Of a DNA stretch of 64,000 nt, positions 50,352-60,194 are shown in pieces. This stretch comes from an uncultured Oribacterium sp. (GTDB lineage: Bacteria; Bacillota; Clostridia; Lachnospirales; Lachnospiraceae). Every line of letters begins with the position of its first letter. Position 1 is the first letter of the stretch. Position numbers and translations under genes: made by a program. The stretch spans positions 10,596 through 74,595 of the forward strand of contig CAKQPT010000010.1 in NCBI GenBank assembly GCA_934270345.1, in the 5' to 3' direction. The notes under the pieces were generated by a model. It searched no databases and was not told where the DNA came from. It saw nothing but the letters and a program-made list of their open reading frames with translations.

Positions 50352-51317
50352 TCAGGCGCGTGCCTCTTCTGCGGCAGCACGTACCAGTGAAAGATCCTGC
50401 TCGGTTGCGAGCGTGCAGTCTGCGCCCAGGATGAAGCCCTTCTTTCCGAAGCCATCGATGATCTTTCTCGTCTCTGCCCGAACTTCATCCGCGTTTCCAT
50501 CGGTAAATACGCCATGACGATTTGGAAGACCGCCCATGATGGTTTTTCCGCCAAACAGCGCCCGACCTTCTTCGAGTGAGTACGGTGCTTCATAGATACC
50601 CCAGTTCACGACATCCGCGAAATCAGGATAGCCATCACGATATCGCTCCATGTTCAGCCCATTCTTACAGATGTGCAGGAAGCAGTAGCCACCGGTATCC
50701 TTGATGGCCTTCATGACCTGCAGGTCGAACGGCTTGATCCACTTCTCAAATTCTTCATCCGTGAAGAAGCAGTGCTCGCCACCCAGTGCTGCGTAGTACA
50801 CCGCATCGGTGCCGGCTTCGATGTAGGCTCTGGCCAGATCACAGAGAACATCGGTGATGCGCTGCATCGCAGACAGCATTTTCTCTTCATCCCAGCGCAG
50901 GAAGTCGACCTGCATCTGTCTCGCTGCGAAGTAATTGACACCGGCCTGTTCGATCGGATGGATGCCGGACGCACAGATACCATGCAGTGTGCCCATGGTG
51001 AACACATCCTTATCGCAGCCGGCCAGAATCTTCTTTGTGAGCGCCATCTGATCACGCATGAAATCATCCTCCATCGAGAGCGTCGGGATCAAACGATCAT
51101 AATCCGATGGACTGTGGATCTCACCGAATACAGGAATCAGATTCTCGTTCATGATTTTACAGATATCGGTATCCGTCTCCTGGAAAAAATCAAGATGAGC
51201 CTTCACGCAGGCGTCGCCCCTTTTTGCTTCTTCCGGAAAATGGATGGAGAAGCTGGAAGGAATACCATCCAGCGCCTGCTGCCGGATCGCTGCGATTACA
51301 CGTTCTTTTTTTGTCAT
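50352..51317 (-). CDS. Uroporphyrinogen decarboxylase-family protein (URO-D-like)
   Basis: The start at 51317 (MTKKERVIAAI) has AAAGAGG 8 bases upstream and is preferred to one 21 bases further out. The protein has 321 residues. The TIM-barrel URO-D family pattern is clear: FSIHFPEE at the start, HICKNGLNMERY near 215, MGGLPNRHG near 260 and ILGADCTLATEQDLS near the end. Many anaerobe members are not haem enzymes but cobalamin-dependent methyltransferase-like proteins. No haem genes are nearby, so the true substrate is unknown. It is read in the same direction as pepT. Confidence 0.8.
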   Translation of the reverse strand: MTKKERVIAAIRQQALDGIPSSFSIHFPEEAKRGDACVKAHLDFFQETDTDICKIMNENLIPVFGEIHSPSDYDRLIPTLSMEDDFMRDQMALTKKILAGCDKDVFTMGTLHGICASGIHPIEQAGVNYFAARQMQVDFLRWDEEKMLSAMQRITDVLCDLARAYIEAGTDAVYYAALGGEHCFFTDEEFEKWIKPFDLQVMKAIKDTGGYCFLHICKNGLNMERYRDGYPDFADVVNWGIYEAPYSLEEGRALFGGKTIMGGLPNRHGVFTDGNADEVRAETRKIIDGFGKKGFILGADCTLATEQDLSLVRAAAEEARA

Positions 51318-51385
51318 ATCTTTACCTCTTTCGTACATTCGTTTTCAGTAAAACGGTTATCAGTAAATTTGCTATCAGAATAAGC

Positions 51386-52612
51386 TCAGGCAAAGCGCCG
51401 GACCAGCGCTTTCAGCAGTTCCACGATGGCCTCCATGCCCTGACAGGAGACGAATTCGTGCCGCCCATGTCCGTTGTGACCGCCGGTACAGAGATTTGGG
51501 CATGGAAGTCCCATATAGGAAAGTCTGGACCCGTCGGTACCACCACGGATCGGGTCCACGATAGTATCCATGCCGATGTCCGACATCGCGTCCATAACAT
51601 GAGAAATCAGTTCTTTATGGTCCTTCACTTTTTCGTACATATTGAGATACGACTCCTCGATACGGACGTCACAGGTTCCCTGACCATACTTCCGATTGAT
51701 AAAAGTGACTGCGTCCTGCATGAACGCCTTTCGTTCCTCGTATTTCGTGAGATCGTGATCACGGATCAGATACTGGAGGACAGCGGTTTCTGTGCATCCC
51801 TCCATATGATCGAGATGATAGAAGCCTTCCCTTCCTTCGGTACATGCAGGGTTCTCGAATGCTGGTAGCAGAGCATGGTACTCCATAGCGACGAGCATGG
51901 CAGAACGCATGACACCCTTTGCGTATCCGGTGTGGGCGGTGATGCCGTGGAAGGTGAGCGTAGCAGAAGCTGCGTTGAAATTCTCATAGGAAAACTCACC
52001 CGGACGTCCGCCATCGACCGTATAAGCGTATGCAGCACCGAGCTTTTCCAGATCCGTGTGGTCTGCGCCACGACCGATTTCCTCATCGCAGGTAAAATGA
52101 ATACAGATGCGTGGATGCGGGTAATCTGGATGAGCGATGAGAAATGAAGCGAGCTGCATGATCTCCGCGACGCCGGCCTTATCATCGGCACCGAGCAGGG
52201 TAGTTCCGTCGGTCACGATCAGATCCTGTCCGAGATAGTCCAGGAGCTCCGGATGCTCGGCGACGCGGGTGACGATATTTTTTTCGGCGTTCAGGACGAT
52301 ATCGCCGCCATCATACTTCTTTATGATTCTTGGTTTGACATCTTTTCCGGACATATCCATCGCCGTATCCAGGTGGGCGATCAGGGCTAGTCCCGGCGTC
52401 GAAACACCCTGTGATGCAGGGATATGCGCATATACACGTCCGGTTTCATCGCAGCAGGCATCTGAGATGCCGAGCGCCAGCAGTTCTTTTACCAGTTCGT
52501 TTGCAAGTGTAAGCTGTCCTGCAGTAGAAGGGATAGCCGAAGACCTGCTGTCGGACTGTGTATCGAAGCTTACATACCGCAGAAAGCGGTCAACGACAGT
52601 TTTATCTGACAT
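51386..52612 (-). CDS. pepT: Peptidase T (tripeptide aminopeptidase)
   Basis: This 408-residue protein, of the usual PepT length, is an M20-type zinc peptidase. LIAHLDTAMDMSG holds the first His-x-Asp zinc site; TLLGADDKAG (bridging Asp), CDEEIGRGAD (Glu pair) and VDGGRPGEFSYENFNAA follow. It removes the N-terminal residue from tripeptides in the cytoplasm. It is divergent from the opp operon; the shared upstream region has a repeated sequence block on both sides, suggesting joint control. It fits with peptide import by Opp. Confidence 0.93.
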   Translation of the reverse strand: MSDKTVVDRFLRYVSFDTQSDSRSSAIPSTAGQLTLANELVKELLALGISDACCDETGRVYAHIPASQGVSTPGLALIAHLDTAMDMSGKDVKPRIIKKYDGGDIVLNAEKNIVTRVAEHPELLDYLGQDLIVTDGTTLLGADDKAGVAEIMQLASFLIAHPDYPHPRICIHFTCDEEIGRGADHTDLEKLGAAYAYTVDGGRPGEFSYENFNAASATLTFHGITAHTGYAKGVMRSAMLVAMEYHALLPAFENPACTEGREGFYHLDHMEGCTETAVLQYLIRDHDLTKYEERKAFMQDAVTFINRKYGQGTCDVRIEESYLNMYEKVKDHKELISHVMDAMSDIGMDTIVDPIRGGTDGSRLSYMGLPCPNLCTGGHNGHGRHEFVSCQGMEAIVELLKALVRRFA

Positions 52613-52664
52613 AGAATCCTCTTTAAATAAAAAAACGGATAGTTTTATAACTACCAGTTCACAT

Positions 52665-52915
52665 GAGTTCTCTATTCAGGATACGCAATCTGACACTAAG
52701 TACTTTATATGCATACTTGGTAAAAGTCAATAAGTGAAAAACGAAACATGAATGAGAATTTGATGCTTTTTTTGCATTCTTACCTTATATTAAGAAAAAA
52801 CGCACAAACAAAACAAAAAATTATTCAAAAACATAGAAAATATTGACATTTGAGCTATTAGTGATAATATCAGTAATGTAACTATTGTCATACTTGAGTT
52901 CTCGGATACGCAATC
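52665..52915. promoter_or_regulatory. Repeated GAGTTCTC...GGATACGCAATC block in the pepT-opp divergent region
   Basis: GAGTTCTC (52665-52672) plus GGATACGCAATC (52679-52690) near pepT recur as GAGTTCTC (52896-52903) directly joined to GGATACGCAATC (52904-52915) near opp. The two copies lie in the same orientation, about 230 bp apart. They may be binding sites of one regulator, for example the GntR protein encoded at the operon end, or parts of a duplicated leader. Confidence 0.5.
52843..52870 (+). promoter_or_regulatory. Promoter of the opp operon
   Basis: TTGACA (52843-52848) and TAATAT (52865-52870) are spaced by 16 bases, in an AT-rich tract. The leader to oppB is about 90 nt and contains the right copy of the repeated block. 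Confidence 0.7.
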
Positions 52916-52964
52916 ATGATAGCTCGAAGGATATCGAATCGAAACATGGAGGTCGATAAAAAAT

Positions 52965-53918
52965 ATGCTGAAATACACGTTGAAGCGGCTGTTGATAGCC
53001 ATCCCGACATTCCTGGGCATTACCGTTCTGGTTTATCTGATCTCTGAGCTGGCACCGGGCGGCCCTCTGGAGATGATGGTGAACGATCCTATGGCGACGA
53101 AGGAAACCATAGAAGTTCTGAAAGAACAGATGGGACTGAATGATCCGGCAATCGTACAGTATTTTCGATGGCTTGTGAACTTATTACATGGAAATCTCGG
53201 TACTTCGTATCGTAATGGTTTACCGGTGATGGGACAGGTGCTGGAGAAGCTGGGACCGACATTGATCCTGACGCTGTCCTCGACACTCTTTTCTGTACTG
53301 ATTGCAGTTCCGCTTGGCGTGATGTCTGCGTATAAGCCATACTCTGCATGGGATTATATTTCCTCGGGGCTTGCATTCGTGGGCGCTTCCACACCGACGT
53401 TCTTCACAGGACTCGTGCTGATCTATATCTTTTCAGTAAAGCTCGGTGTTCTGCCGATGGGTGGCATGTATGACGCCGGTACACATACCGTCGGATCGAT
53501 GCTTCATCATCTGATCCTGCCATGTCTCGTTCTTACGATCTTCAACATCGGAAGTCTGCTTCGTCAGACGCGTGGCAGCATGATGGAGGTTTTCAATGAG
53601 GATTACATCCGGACGACCAGAGCGAAGGGTCTGACAGAGCCGAGAGTCGTACTGGTACACGGTCTTCGAAACGCGCTGATTCCGGTGGTGACGGTGCTCA
53701 GTACCATGATTCCGTTCCTCTTCGGTGGAGCCGTCGTTGCAGAGCAGGTCTTCGGCTGGCCGGGACTGGGTAGTCTGATGGTCCAGTCGATCAATGCGAG
53801 AGATTATCCGATGATCATGGGCATCACGGTGGTGATCGCCGCAGCGGTTCTGATCGGTAACGTTCTGACAGATATCGTGTACTCTCTACTGGATCCGAAG
53901 ATCAGAGAAAGCAGGTAA
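52965..53918 (+). CDS. oppB: Oligopeptide ABC transporter permease OppB
   Basis: This 317-residue protein has six membrane segments. The start LKYTLKRLLIAIPTFLGITV is typical of DppB/OppB. The binding-protein-dependent permease (EAA) loop is DYIRTTRAKGLTEPRVVLVH near 210. A large extracytoplasmic loop (residues 30-100) is as expected. It forms the channel together with OppC, encoded 6 bases downstream. Confidence 0.92.
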   Translation: MLKYTLKRLLIAIPTFLGITVLVYLISELAPGGPLEMMVNDPMATKETIEVLKEQMGLNDPAIVQYFRWLVNLLHGNLGTSYRNGLPVMGQVLEKLGPTLILTLSSTLFSVLIAVPLGVMSAYKPYSAWDYISSGLAFVGASTPTFFTGLVLIYIFSVKLGVLPMGGMYDAGTHTVGSMLHHLILPCLVLTIFNIGSLLRQTRGSMMEVFNEDYIRTTRAKGLTEPRVVLVHGLRNALIPVVTVLSTMIPFLFGGAVVAEQVFGWPGLGSLMVQSINARDYPMIMGITVVIAAAVLIGNVLTDIVYSLLDPKIRESR

Positions 53919-53924
53919 GGGGAT

Positions 53925-54821
53925 ATGGCATATACAACGACAGCTGCTGTAGAAAAAACAGAGAAAAAAGATTCTTATTATCGTGATGTGCTGAGACGAT
54001 TCCAGGCGCATAAGCTGGCGAGGCTGGGTGTCGCGATTATTCTCGCGGAGGTTCTTCTGGTGATCATTCTTCCGATGGTCATGAAGCTCGACCCATACAG
54101 CTCAGATATCCTGGCATTTAATTCTGCACCGGGACCTGGACATCTTCTGGGAACAGATGATACAGGACGTGACATCTTTGCGCGACTGATCTATGGAGGT
54201 CGTGTATCGCTCCAGGTCGGTCTGCTCTCTGCCATCGTCAGTATGATCATCGGCGTTCCACTGGGACTGCTCGCTGGTTACTATAAGGGAATCTGTGAAA
54301 CAATCATCATGCGTGCGGCGGACATCTTCATGTCCTTTCCGTCCATGATCCTGATCCTCGTCCTTGTGGCACTCATCGGACCATCCGTCTGGACGGTTAC
54401 CTTCGTGATCGGTGTTCTGGGATGGACGGATTTTGCGAAGCTTATCTATGGAAATGTACTGTCTGTCCGTGAAAAAGAGTATGTGGAGTCCGCAAAAGCG
54501 GTCGGTACGAAGGATCTCCCGATCCTCATAAAGTACGTGATTCCGAACGCCTTTGCGCCGATTCTGATTAATTTTACCTTCCGGACCGCACAGGCCATCA
54601 TTCAGGAGTCTGCGCTCAGTTTTCTGGGCATGGGTGTTCAGCCACCAGAGGCTTCCTGGGGTAACATTCTCTATGCGGCGCAGTCGATCACGACGCTTTC
54701 GACGAGGCCGTGGCTCTGGATTCCGCCTGGAATACTGCTTGTTCTAACAGTTTCGAGCATCAATTTCATCGGGGATGGTATCCGTGACGCGCTGGACGCA
54801 AGAACGAAAATTAAAAAGTAG
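53925..54821 (+). CDS. oppC: Oligopeptide ABC transporter permease OppC
   Basis: This 298-residue protein has an OppC-type N-terminus (a basic stretch, then the first membrane segment LGVAIILAEVLLVIILP) and the conserved HLLGTDDTGRDIFARLIYGG. The EAA loop is EYVESAKAVGTKDLPILIKY. It pairs with OppB. The gene is followed by a 131-bp gap with no clear terminator, then the substrate-binding protein gene. Confidence 0.92.
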   Translation: MAYTTTAAVEKTEKKDSYYRDVLRRFQAHKLARLGVAIILAEVLLVIILPMVMKLDPYSSDILAFNSAPGPGHLLGTDDTGRDIFARLIYGGRVSLQVGLLSAIVSMIIGVPLGLLAGYYKGICETIIMRAADIFMSFPSMILILVLVALIGPSVWTVTFVIGVLGWTDFAKLIYGNVLSVREKEYVESAKAVGTKDLPILIKYVIPNAFAPILINFTFRTAQAIIQESALSFLGMGVQPPEASWGNILYAAQSITTLSTRPWLWIPPGILLVLTVSSINFIGDGIRDALDARTKIKK

Positions 54822-54952
54822 TGATCGTCAGCTGATTGAACGTACAGATTACAAAAACATAACTGCAGGATGCGGTTATAAATAAAAGAAGTTTAAAAAA
54901 GCATCTACATGATGCGAACAGGCGATACGTCTGTTCAGAAAAGGAGGAAGCT

Positions 54953-56620
54953 ATGAAACGAAAATCGACCAGAATCGCTGCGGCGGTGCTTGCGGCAGCG
55001 ATGATGCTGACAGCGTGCGGTGGTGGTTCTACAGCAGCAGGAGGGGGCGAAACCACGGCCAGCGCAAACGGCGGCGGAGCAACTTCGGTTGCAGCGACTG
55101 CCGACGGGGAGAAGATCGTTACGATCGCACAGACAGGTGATTGGGATACCTTTATGGTCATGAACACGTCGAACTCTGGCGCGGATAACATCAACGAGCT
55201 GATGTTTGATCGTCTGATGATCATCAACACAGATGGTACCTTCGCGCCGAGACTGGCGGAGAGCTGGGAGGTCAATGATACCTCTGACAAGATCACCTAC
55301 CACCTGAATGAGAAGGCGAAGTGGCAGGATGGGGAGCCGGTAACAGCAGACGATGTTGTGTACTCGGCACAGGTTGCATCCTCTGCAGAGTTCAGTTACC
55401 TTCGTCGCATCCGTATGCAGTACTTTGCAGGAACCGATGACAGTGGCTGCGAGACCGCGCCAGACAGCATCGAAGTGAAGGCAGTAGACGCACATACGGT
55501 TGAATTCACACTGAAGACACCGATGGATCCGTCCATCATTTATGCTCTTGTAAACAGAGACTTCTTTATCATCCCGAAGCATCTGCTTTCCGGTATCTCC
55601 GATGCAGATCTCGTGAATGACGCATTCTGGCAGAAGCCGGTCGGCTCCGGTCCTTGCATCTTTGACAGCATGGAGTCGGGCGTATCCGTAGAGTTCAAGG
55701 CAAACAAGGATTACTACCTCGGTACACCGGATTTCGATCGCCTCGTATTTAAGAAGGTACAGTCCACCAACCTGCTTTCTGGACTGATCAGTGGTGATAT
55801 CGATGTTCTTTCTGGAAACTCACAGCTTCCGCTTGCGGACTGGGCAGCAGCAAACAACACCGAAGGTGTGGTAACACAGTCTGTTCCTACCTTCGCTTAT
55901 CAGTACATGGCGTTCAACTGCTCGAGAGATTACCTCCCGGAGGAGATTCGCCACGCGCTCAGCCATGCGATCAACCGTCAGGTCATCGTCGATCAGCTCA
56001 TGCAGGGCGAGGCACGTACGACTATCGGACCGCTTCCGGAGAATCATCAGTACTATGATTCGAAGCTTCCGACCGCAGCTGAGGAGTATGATCCGGAGCT
56101 TGCAAAGAAGATGCTCGAGGACGCTGGATGGGACAGCAGCCGTACACTGAACATGCTTGTTTCGACCGGTAATGAAGTCCGTGAGAAGACCGCCGTTCTG
56201 ATCCAGCAGGATCTCCAGAAGGTCGGCGTCAAGACACAGATTCAGACACTTGATTTCCCGACGCTCCTGACCAATGCGCGTAATGGGGACTATGATCTCT
56301 GCTTCATCGGATCTGCAGGCTCGGTTGATCCGTCCGAGTCCGTATCGATTGTCACCGTTGGTTACCAGAACAACTTTGCACACGTATCCGATCCGCTGCT
56401 TGGTGAGCTCGGAGATGCGGGCGCAAAGGGTACGACATTTGAGGAGCGTAAGAAGATCTATGATGAGTATCAGGAGGCGATGTATGAGCAGATGCCGATG
56501 GCATTTCTGTACTTCACAAATGATCTCTTCGCATACAGCACGAAGGTAGAAAATGTTCGTGCGGATAATCTGGATTACAATGTCAACAAGCTGGTATGGG
56601 AATGGAAGGTTAATAAATAA
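54953..56620 (+). CDS. oppA: Oligopeptide-binding lipoprotein OppA (SBP family 5)
   Basis: This 555-residue protein has the lipoprotein signal AAVLAAAMMLTAC, with the lipid Cys near residue 22. A Gly/Ser/Ala/Thr-rich linker of about 30 residues follows. The family 5 domain has LNEKAKWQDGEPVTADDV near 130 and DFFIIPKHLL near 205. It captures peptides outside the membrane for OppBCDF. An AAGGAGG site precedes the ATG. Specificity cannot be read from sequence. Confidence 0.92.
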   Translation: MKRKSTRIAAAVLAAAMMLTACGGGSTAAGGGETTASANGGGATSVAATADGEKIVTIAQTGDWDTFMVMNTSNSGADNINELMFDRLMIINTDGTFAPRLAESWEVNDTSDKITYHLNEKAKWQDGEPVTADDVVYSAQVASSAEFSYLRRIRMQYFAGTDDSGCETAPDSIEVKAVDAHTVEFTLKTPMDPSIIYALVNRDFFIIPKHLLSGISDADLVNDAFWQKPVGSGPCIFDSMESGVSVEFKANKDYYLGTPDFDRLVFKKVQSTNLLSGLISGDIDVLSGNSQLPLADWAAANNTEGVVTQSVPTFAYQYMAFNCSRDYLPEEIRHALSHAINRQVIVDQLMQGEARTTIGPLPENHQYYDSKLPTAAEEYDPELAKKMLEDAGWDSSRTLNMLVSTGNEVREKTAVLIQQDLQKVGVKTQIQTLDFPTLLTNARNGDYDLCFIGSAGSVDPSESVSIVTVGYQNNFAHVSDPLLGELGDAGAKGTTFEERKKIYDEYQEAMYEQMPMAFLYFTNDLFAYSTKVENVRADNLDYNVNKLVWEWKVNK

Positions 56621-56660
56621 GATTAACCGTGCGATACCACACGAAAGGAAGGTTGGTTGA

Positions 56661-57647
56661 ATGGCTGAAGAATTGTTAGAGGTAAAAAAACTTGTTACAC
56701 AGTTTACCGGAAAAAACGGTACGGTGACTGCAGTCGACGAAGTTTCCTTTCGGGTTGGCAAGGGCAGGACGCTGGGCATCGTAGGTGAATCTGGATGCGG
56801 AAAATCCGTGACAAGCCTGTCGATCCTGCGTCTGTTGCCGCCGCAGACCAGCAGGATCGCCTCCGGGGAGATCCTGTTTGAGGGCCAGGATCTGACGAAA
56901 ATCTCCGATAAGGAGATGCGTCAGATCCGTGGCAATAAAATCGCTATGATCTTCCAGGATTCGATGACTGGTCTCGATCCAGTCATGACGATTGGAAAGC
57001 AGATCATGGAGACGATTACAGCCCATGAGAAAATCAGCAAGGAGGAAGCGCGCCAGAAGGCAATCGAGATGTTGAAGAAAGTCGGCATTCCTTCACCGGA
57101 ACAGCGCATGAAGGAATTCCCGTTTCAGCTTTCCGGCGGTATGCGTCAGAGGGTCATGATCGCGATGGCACTTTCGTGCAACGCGTCACTTTTCATCGCC
57201 GATGAACCGACGACGGCACTGGATGTGACGATTCAGGCACAGATTCTGGAGCTCATGAAGGATCTGCAGAGAAAAGAGGGCCGTTCCATCATGCTGATTA
57301 CGCATGATATGGGTGTCGTGGCCGAGATGGCAGACGATGTCATGGTTATGTATGCAGGAAAGGAAATGGAGTATGGTGACGTGAAGAGTATTTTCCAGTC
57401 GCCGCTTCATCCATATACAGATGGACTGCTGAAGTCGATTCCTCGTCTGGATCAGGATTCGGATGAAGCACTCTTTAACATCCCTGGATCTGTCCCGGAT
57501 CTTTCTGATATGCCGAAGGGCTGTCGTTTCTGTACGAGATGTTCAGAAGCATGTCCGAAGTGCTTTGAGCAGGAGCCAGAGATGTATGAGGTAGAGGGCA
57601 GACATGTACGCTGCTGGAAATATGCACCGGAAGGAGGACGCGGGTGA
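56661..57647 (+). CDS. oppD: Oligopeptide ABC transporter ATPase OppD
   Basis: This 328-residue protein has Walker A GESGCGKS, signature LSGGMRQRVMIAMAL, Walker B LFIADEPTTALDV and a switch His in LITHDMGV. The C-terminal oligopeptide domain has GCRFCTRCSEACPKCFEQEP, a Cys-rich iron-sulphur-like motif common in OppD/F. Its stop overlaps the oppF start by one base. Confidence 0.93.
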   Translation: MAEELLEVKKLVTQFTGKNGTVTAVDEVSFRVGKGRTLGIVGESGCGKSVTSLSILRLLPPQTSRIASGEILFEGQDLTKISDKEMRQIRGNKIAMIFQDSMTGLDPVMTIGKQIMETITAHEKISKEEARQKAIEMLKKVGIPSPEQRMKEFPFQLSGGMRQRVMIAMALSCNASLFIADEPTTALDVTIQAQILELMKDLQRKEGRSIMLITHDMGVVAEMADDVMVMYAGKEMEYGDVKSIFQSPLHPYTDGLLKSIPRLDQDSDEALFNIPGSVPDLSDMPKGCRFCTRCSEACPKCFEQEPEMYEVEGRHVRCWKYAPEGGRG

Positions 57648-58654
57648 TGACGGATACGAAAGAAACGCTGGTCGAATTAAAAAAGGTCAAAAAAAATTTC
57701 ATCACCGCAAAGACCTTTACAGGGAAACCGCTGAAGACGGTCCATGCGGTCGACAGCATCGACCTCTCCATCTACCGTGGCGAGACACTGGGCGTCGTCG
57801 GCGAATCCGGCTGTGGAAAATCGACACTGGGCCGCTGTATCTTGCAGCTGATCAAACCTACGGAGGGTGAGGTCGATTACCAGGGTAGAGATATCACGAA
57901 GCTCGGGAAGGAAGAGATGCGGCAGATGCGAAGAAAGCTGCAGCTCATTTTCCAGGACCCGTATGCATCGCTGAATCCACGTATGACGGTGCTGGAGCTG
58001 ATTAAGGCACCGCTTGACGCCTTCGGTATCGGAACGAATGCAGAGCGAATCGAGAAGGTGAAGGAAATCATGGCCCTCGTCGGCATGCCGGAAAATATGA
58101 TGAACCGATATCCGCATGAGTTTTCTGGTGGTCAGCGTCAGCGTATCGTCATCGCGCGTGCGCTGGTACTGGATCCGGAATTTGTCGTGTGCGATGAGCC
58201 GGTATCGGCGCTCGATGTCTCCGTCCGTGCGCAGGTGCTGAATCTCCTGCGCGAGCTGAAGAAGACCAAGGATCTGACTTATCTCTTTATTTCGCATGAT
58301 CTCAGCGTCGTAAAGTATATCTCTGACCGCATCGTCGTGATGTATCTCGGACGGATCATGGAGGTTGCAGAGAAGGATGAGCTCTATACGAATGCGCAGC
58401 ATCCATATTCGAGGGCACTGCTGTCGGCGATTCCGATTCCGGATGTCGAGCATCAGAGAAAGCGGGAGATTTTGGAAGGTGATGTACCGAGTCCGATTGC
58501 ACCGCCATCTGGCTGCTACTTCCATACGCGCTGCCCGTATGCTACGGAGCGCTGCAGACAGGAGGCTCCAAAGCTGCATGATATAGGCGGTCAGCATATG
58601 GTTGCCTGCCATCTCTGTGAGCATGGACCGAGAAAGGAGCAGGCGGATGTTTGA
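57647..58654 (+). CDS. oppF: Oligopeptide ABC transporter ATPase OppF
   Basis: ATG 57647 is used, with GGAGG in the end of oppD; a GTG 3 bases upstream is less likely. The protein has 335 residues. Walker A is GESGCGKSTLG, signature EFSGGQRQRIVIARAL, Walker B FVVCDEPVSALDVS. The C-terminal extension has GCYFHTRCPYATERC. It forms the ATPase heterodimer with OppD. The following peptidase gene overlaps its 3' end by 8 bases, so the peptidase belongs to the operon. Confidence 0.93.
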   Translation: MTDTKETLVELKKVKKNFITAKTFTGKPLKTVHAVDSIDLSIYRGETLGVVGESGCGKSTLGRCILQLIKPTEGEVDYQGRDITKLGKEEMRQMRRKLQLIFQDPYASLNPRMTVLELIKAPLDAFGIGTNAERIEKVKEIMALVGMPENMMNRYPHEFSGGQRQRIVIARALVLDPEFVVCDEPVSALDVSVRAQVLNLLRELKKTKDLTYLFISHDLSVVKYISDRIVVMYLGRIMEVAEKDELYTNAQHPYSRALLSAIPIPDVEHQRKREILEGDVPSPIAPPSGCYFHTRCPYATERCRQEAPKLHDIGGQHMVACHLCEHGPRKEQADV

Positions 58655-60083
58655 GCCGGATAAGAAATTCGAACAGGAGATCGATGTCTGGATCGAAGCG
58701 CATGAGCAGGACTTCGTAAAGGATATTGCGCGACTGGTTGCGATTCCGAGTATTTCGGAAGAAGGAAAGGATGCATATCCTTATGGTAAGGAATGTGCCC
58801 GTGTTCTGGACGAGGCGTCGGCAATCTGCAGCGACTACGGATTTACGGTCCGGAACCATGCCGGTCGCTGTGCTTCGCTTCTGGAAAAGGGAACGGACGA
58901 GATGGGAAAGCGCATCGGACTTTTCAGTCATCTGGATGTGGTTCCCCTGGGTGATGGGTGGATGTATCCACCGCTTGTCTGTACACAGAAGGATGGATAT
59001 CTGATTGGGCGCGGTGTCGGAGATAACAAGGGACCGGCGATGTGTGCGGTTTATGCACTTCGCTTCTTAAAGGAACATAGGATTCGTCTACGTCATGATG
59101 TCCTCCTTTATTTCGGCTGTGCCGAGGAAACTGGGATGGATGATCTCGAGTATTTTGTAAAGGAACATGCGGACGAGATACCGGATCTTTGCCTCGTGGC
59201 AGATACAAACTTCCCTGTCTGTTATGGTGAGAAGGGACTCTTCCGTGCAGATCTCTCGAGAGCCGTTTCCGGAAATCTGGAAAGTTTTACCGCCGGTGAG
59301 GTGGTCAATGTCATTCCGGGGAAGGCAGAAGCGGTTATTTCTGGAATTTCGGTCACGGAGGTACGGGAAAAGCTTGGACAGGCTTCCGGTATAACCGTCA
59401 CGGAAGTCGAAGGAGGAAGGACCAGACTGGAAGCGGTCGGTGTATCAAGGCATGCCGCGTTCCCGGAGGGCTCCGTGAATGCCATCCATGTACTGTCTAC
59501 AGCGCTTACGGAGGCTGGACTTCTGGTGGGGACAGCAGCAGATGCAGTGGCAGCTGTGGCCGAGCTGACATCCGATGCATATGGGCATACAACAGGCATT
59601 CCATTTGAGGACAGTGAATCTGGAAAGCTGACCTCGGTAGGCAGCGTGATCCGCCTCGAGGGTGGTACACTGACACTTTCGTTTGATGTGCGGTATCCGG
59701 TGACGGTAACTGGAGAAGACGTACGAGACAGGTTCGAGATATGCGCAGTGGAGCATGGATTTGACGTAACAGTGAAGGAGCTGGATGCACCAGCCTATGT
59801 TCCACTTGATCGCCCTTATATTCCGTTGCTCACAGAGATATGTAACCATGTGCATGGAAAACAGTATGAACCCTATACCATGGGCGGAGGTACGTATTCG
59901 CGCAAGCTGCCGAATGGCATCGGATTCGGTCCGGGCATTCCGGATATGAAGATACCGTTCCCGGCAGGACATGGTTCAGGTCATCAGCCAGACGAGTGCA
60001 TCGCACTCGATGTTTTGCTGAAAGGCCTGAAGATATATATCCTGGCGCTGATGGAACTTGATGCGTCCGATCAGCTTTTCTGA
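58647..60083 (+). CDS. M20 family dipeptidase (PepV/Sapep-like)
   Basis: ATG 58647 follows AAAGGAG inside the end of oppF; upstream starts overlap oppF deeply. The protein has 478 residues. The M20 zinc sites are LFSHLDVVPLGDGW (His and Asp), GRGVGDNKGPAM (bridging Asp) and CAEETGMDD (Glu pair), plus a final HGSGHQPDE. PepV-type enzymes cleave dipeptides with broad specificity. With pepT and opp this makes a peptide import-and-hydrolysis unit. Confidence 0.88.
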   Translation: MFEPDKKFEQEIDVWIEAHEQDFVKDIARLVAIPSISEEGKDAYPYGKECARVLDEASAICSDYGFTVRNHAGRCASLLEKGTDEMGKRIGLFSHLDVVPLGDGWMYPPLVCTQKDGYLIGRGVGDNKGPAMCAVYALRFLKEHRIRLRHDVLLYFGCAEETGMDDLEYFVKEHADEIPDLCLVADTNFPVCYGEKGLFRADLSRAVSGNLESFTAGEVVNVIPGKAEAVISGISVTEVREKLGQASGITVTEVEGGRTRLEAVGVSRHAAFPEGSVNAIHVLSTALTEAGLLVGTAADAVAAVAELTSDAYGHTTGIPFEDSESGKLTSVGSVIRLEGGTLTLSFDVRYPVTVTGEDVRDRFEICAVEHGFDVTVKELDAPAYVPLDRPYIPLLTEICNHVHGKQYEPYTMGGGTYSRKLPNGIGFGPGIPDMKIPFPAGHGSGHQPDECIALDVLLKGLKIYILALMELDASDQLF

Positions 60084-60098
60084 TTTGGTTTTCTATGA

Positions 60099-60132
60099 AG
60101 ACGATTCAGCATACCTGAGTCGTCTCCTTTTT
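60099..60132 (+). terminator. Terminator of the opp-pepV operon
   Basis: AGACGATTCAG pairs with CTGAGTCGTCT (one mismatch) around a 5-base loop, followed by CCTTTTT. Confidence 0.85.
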
Positions 60133-60194
60133 GTGATTGCCGACACGGGAGAAATAGAGTAAAGTGTTAAGTGGTTAGGGGGGATAAAACTGAT

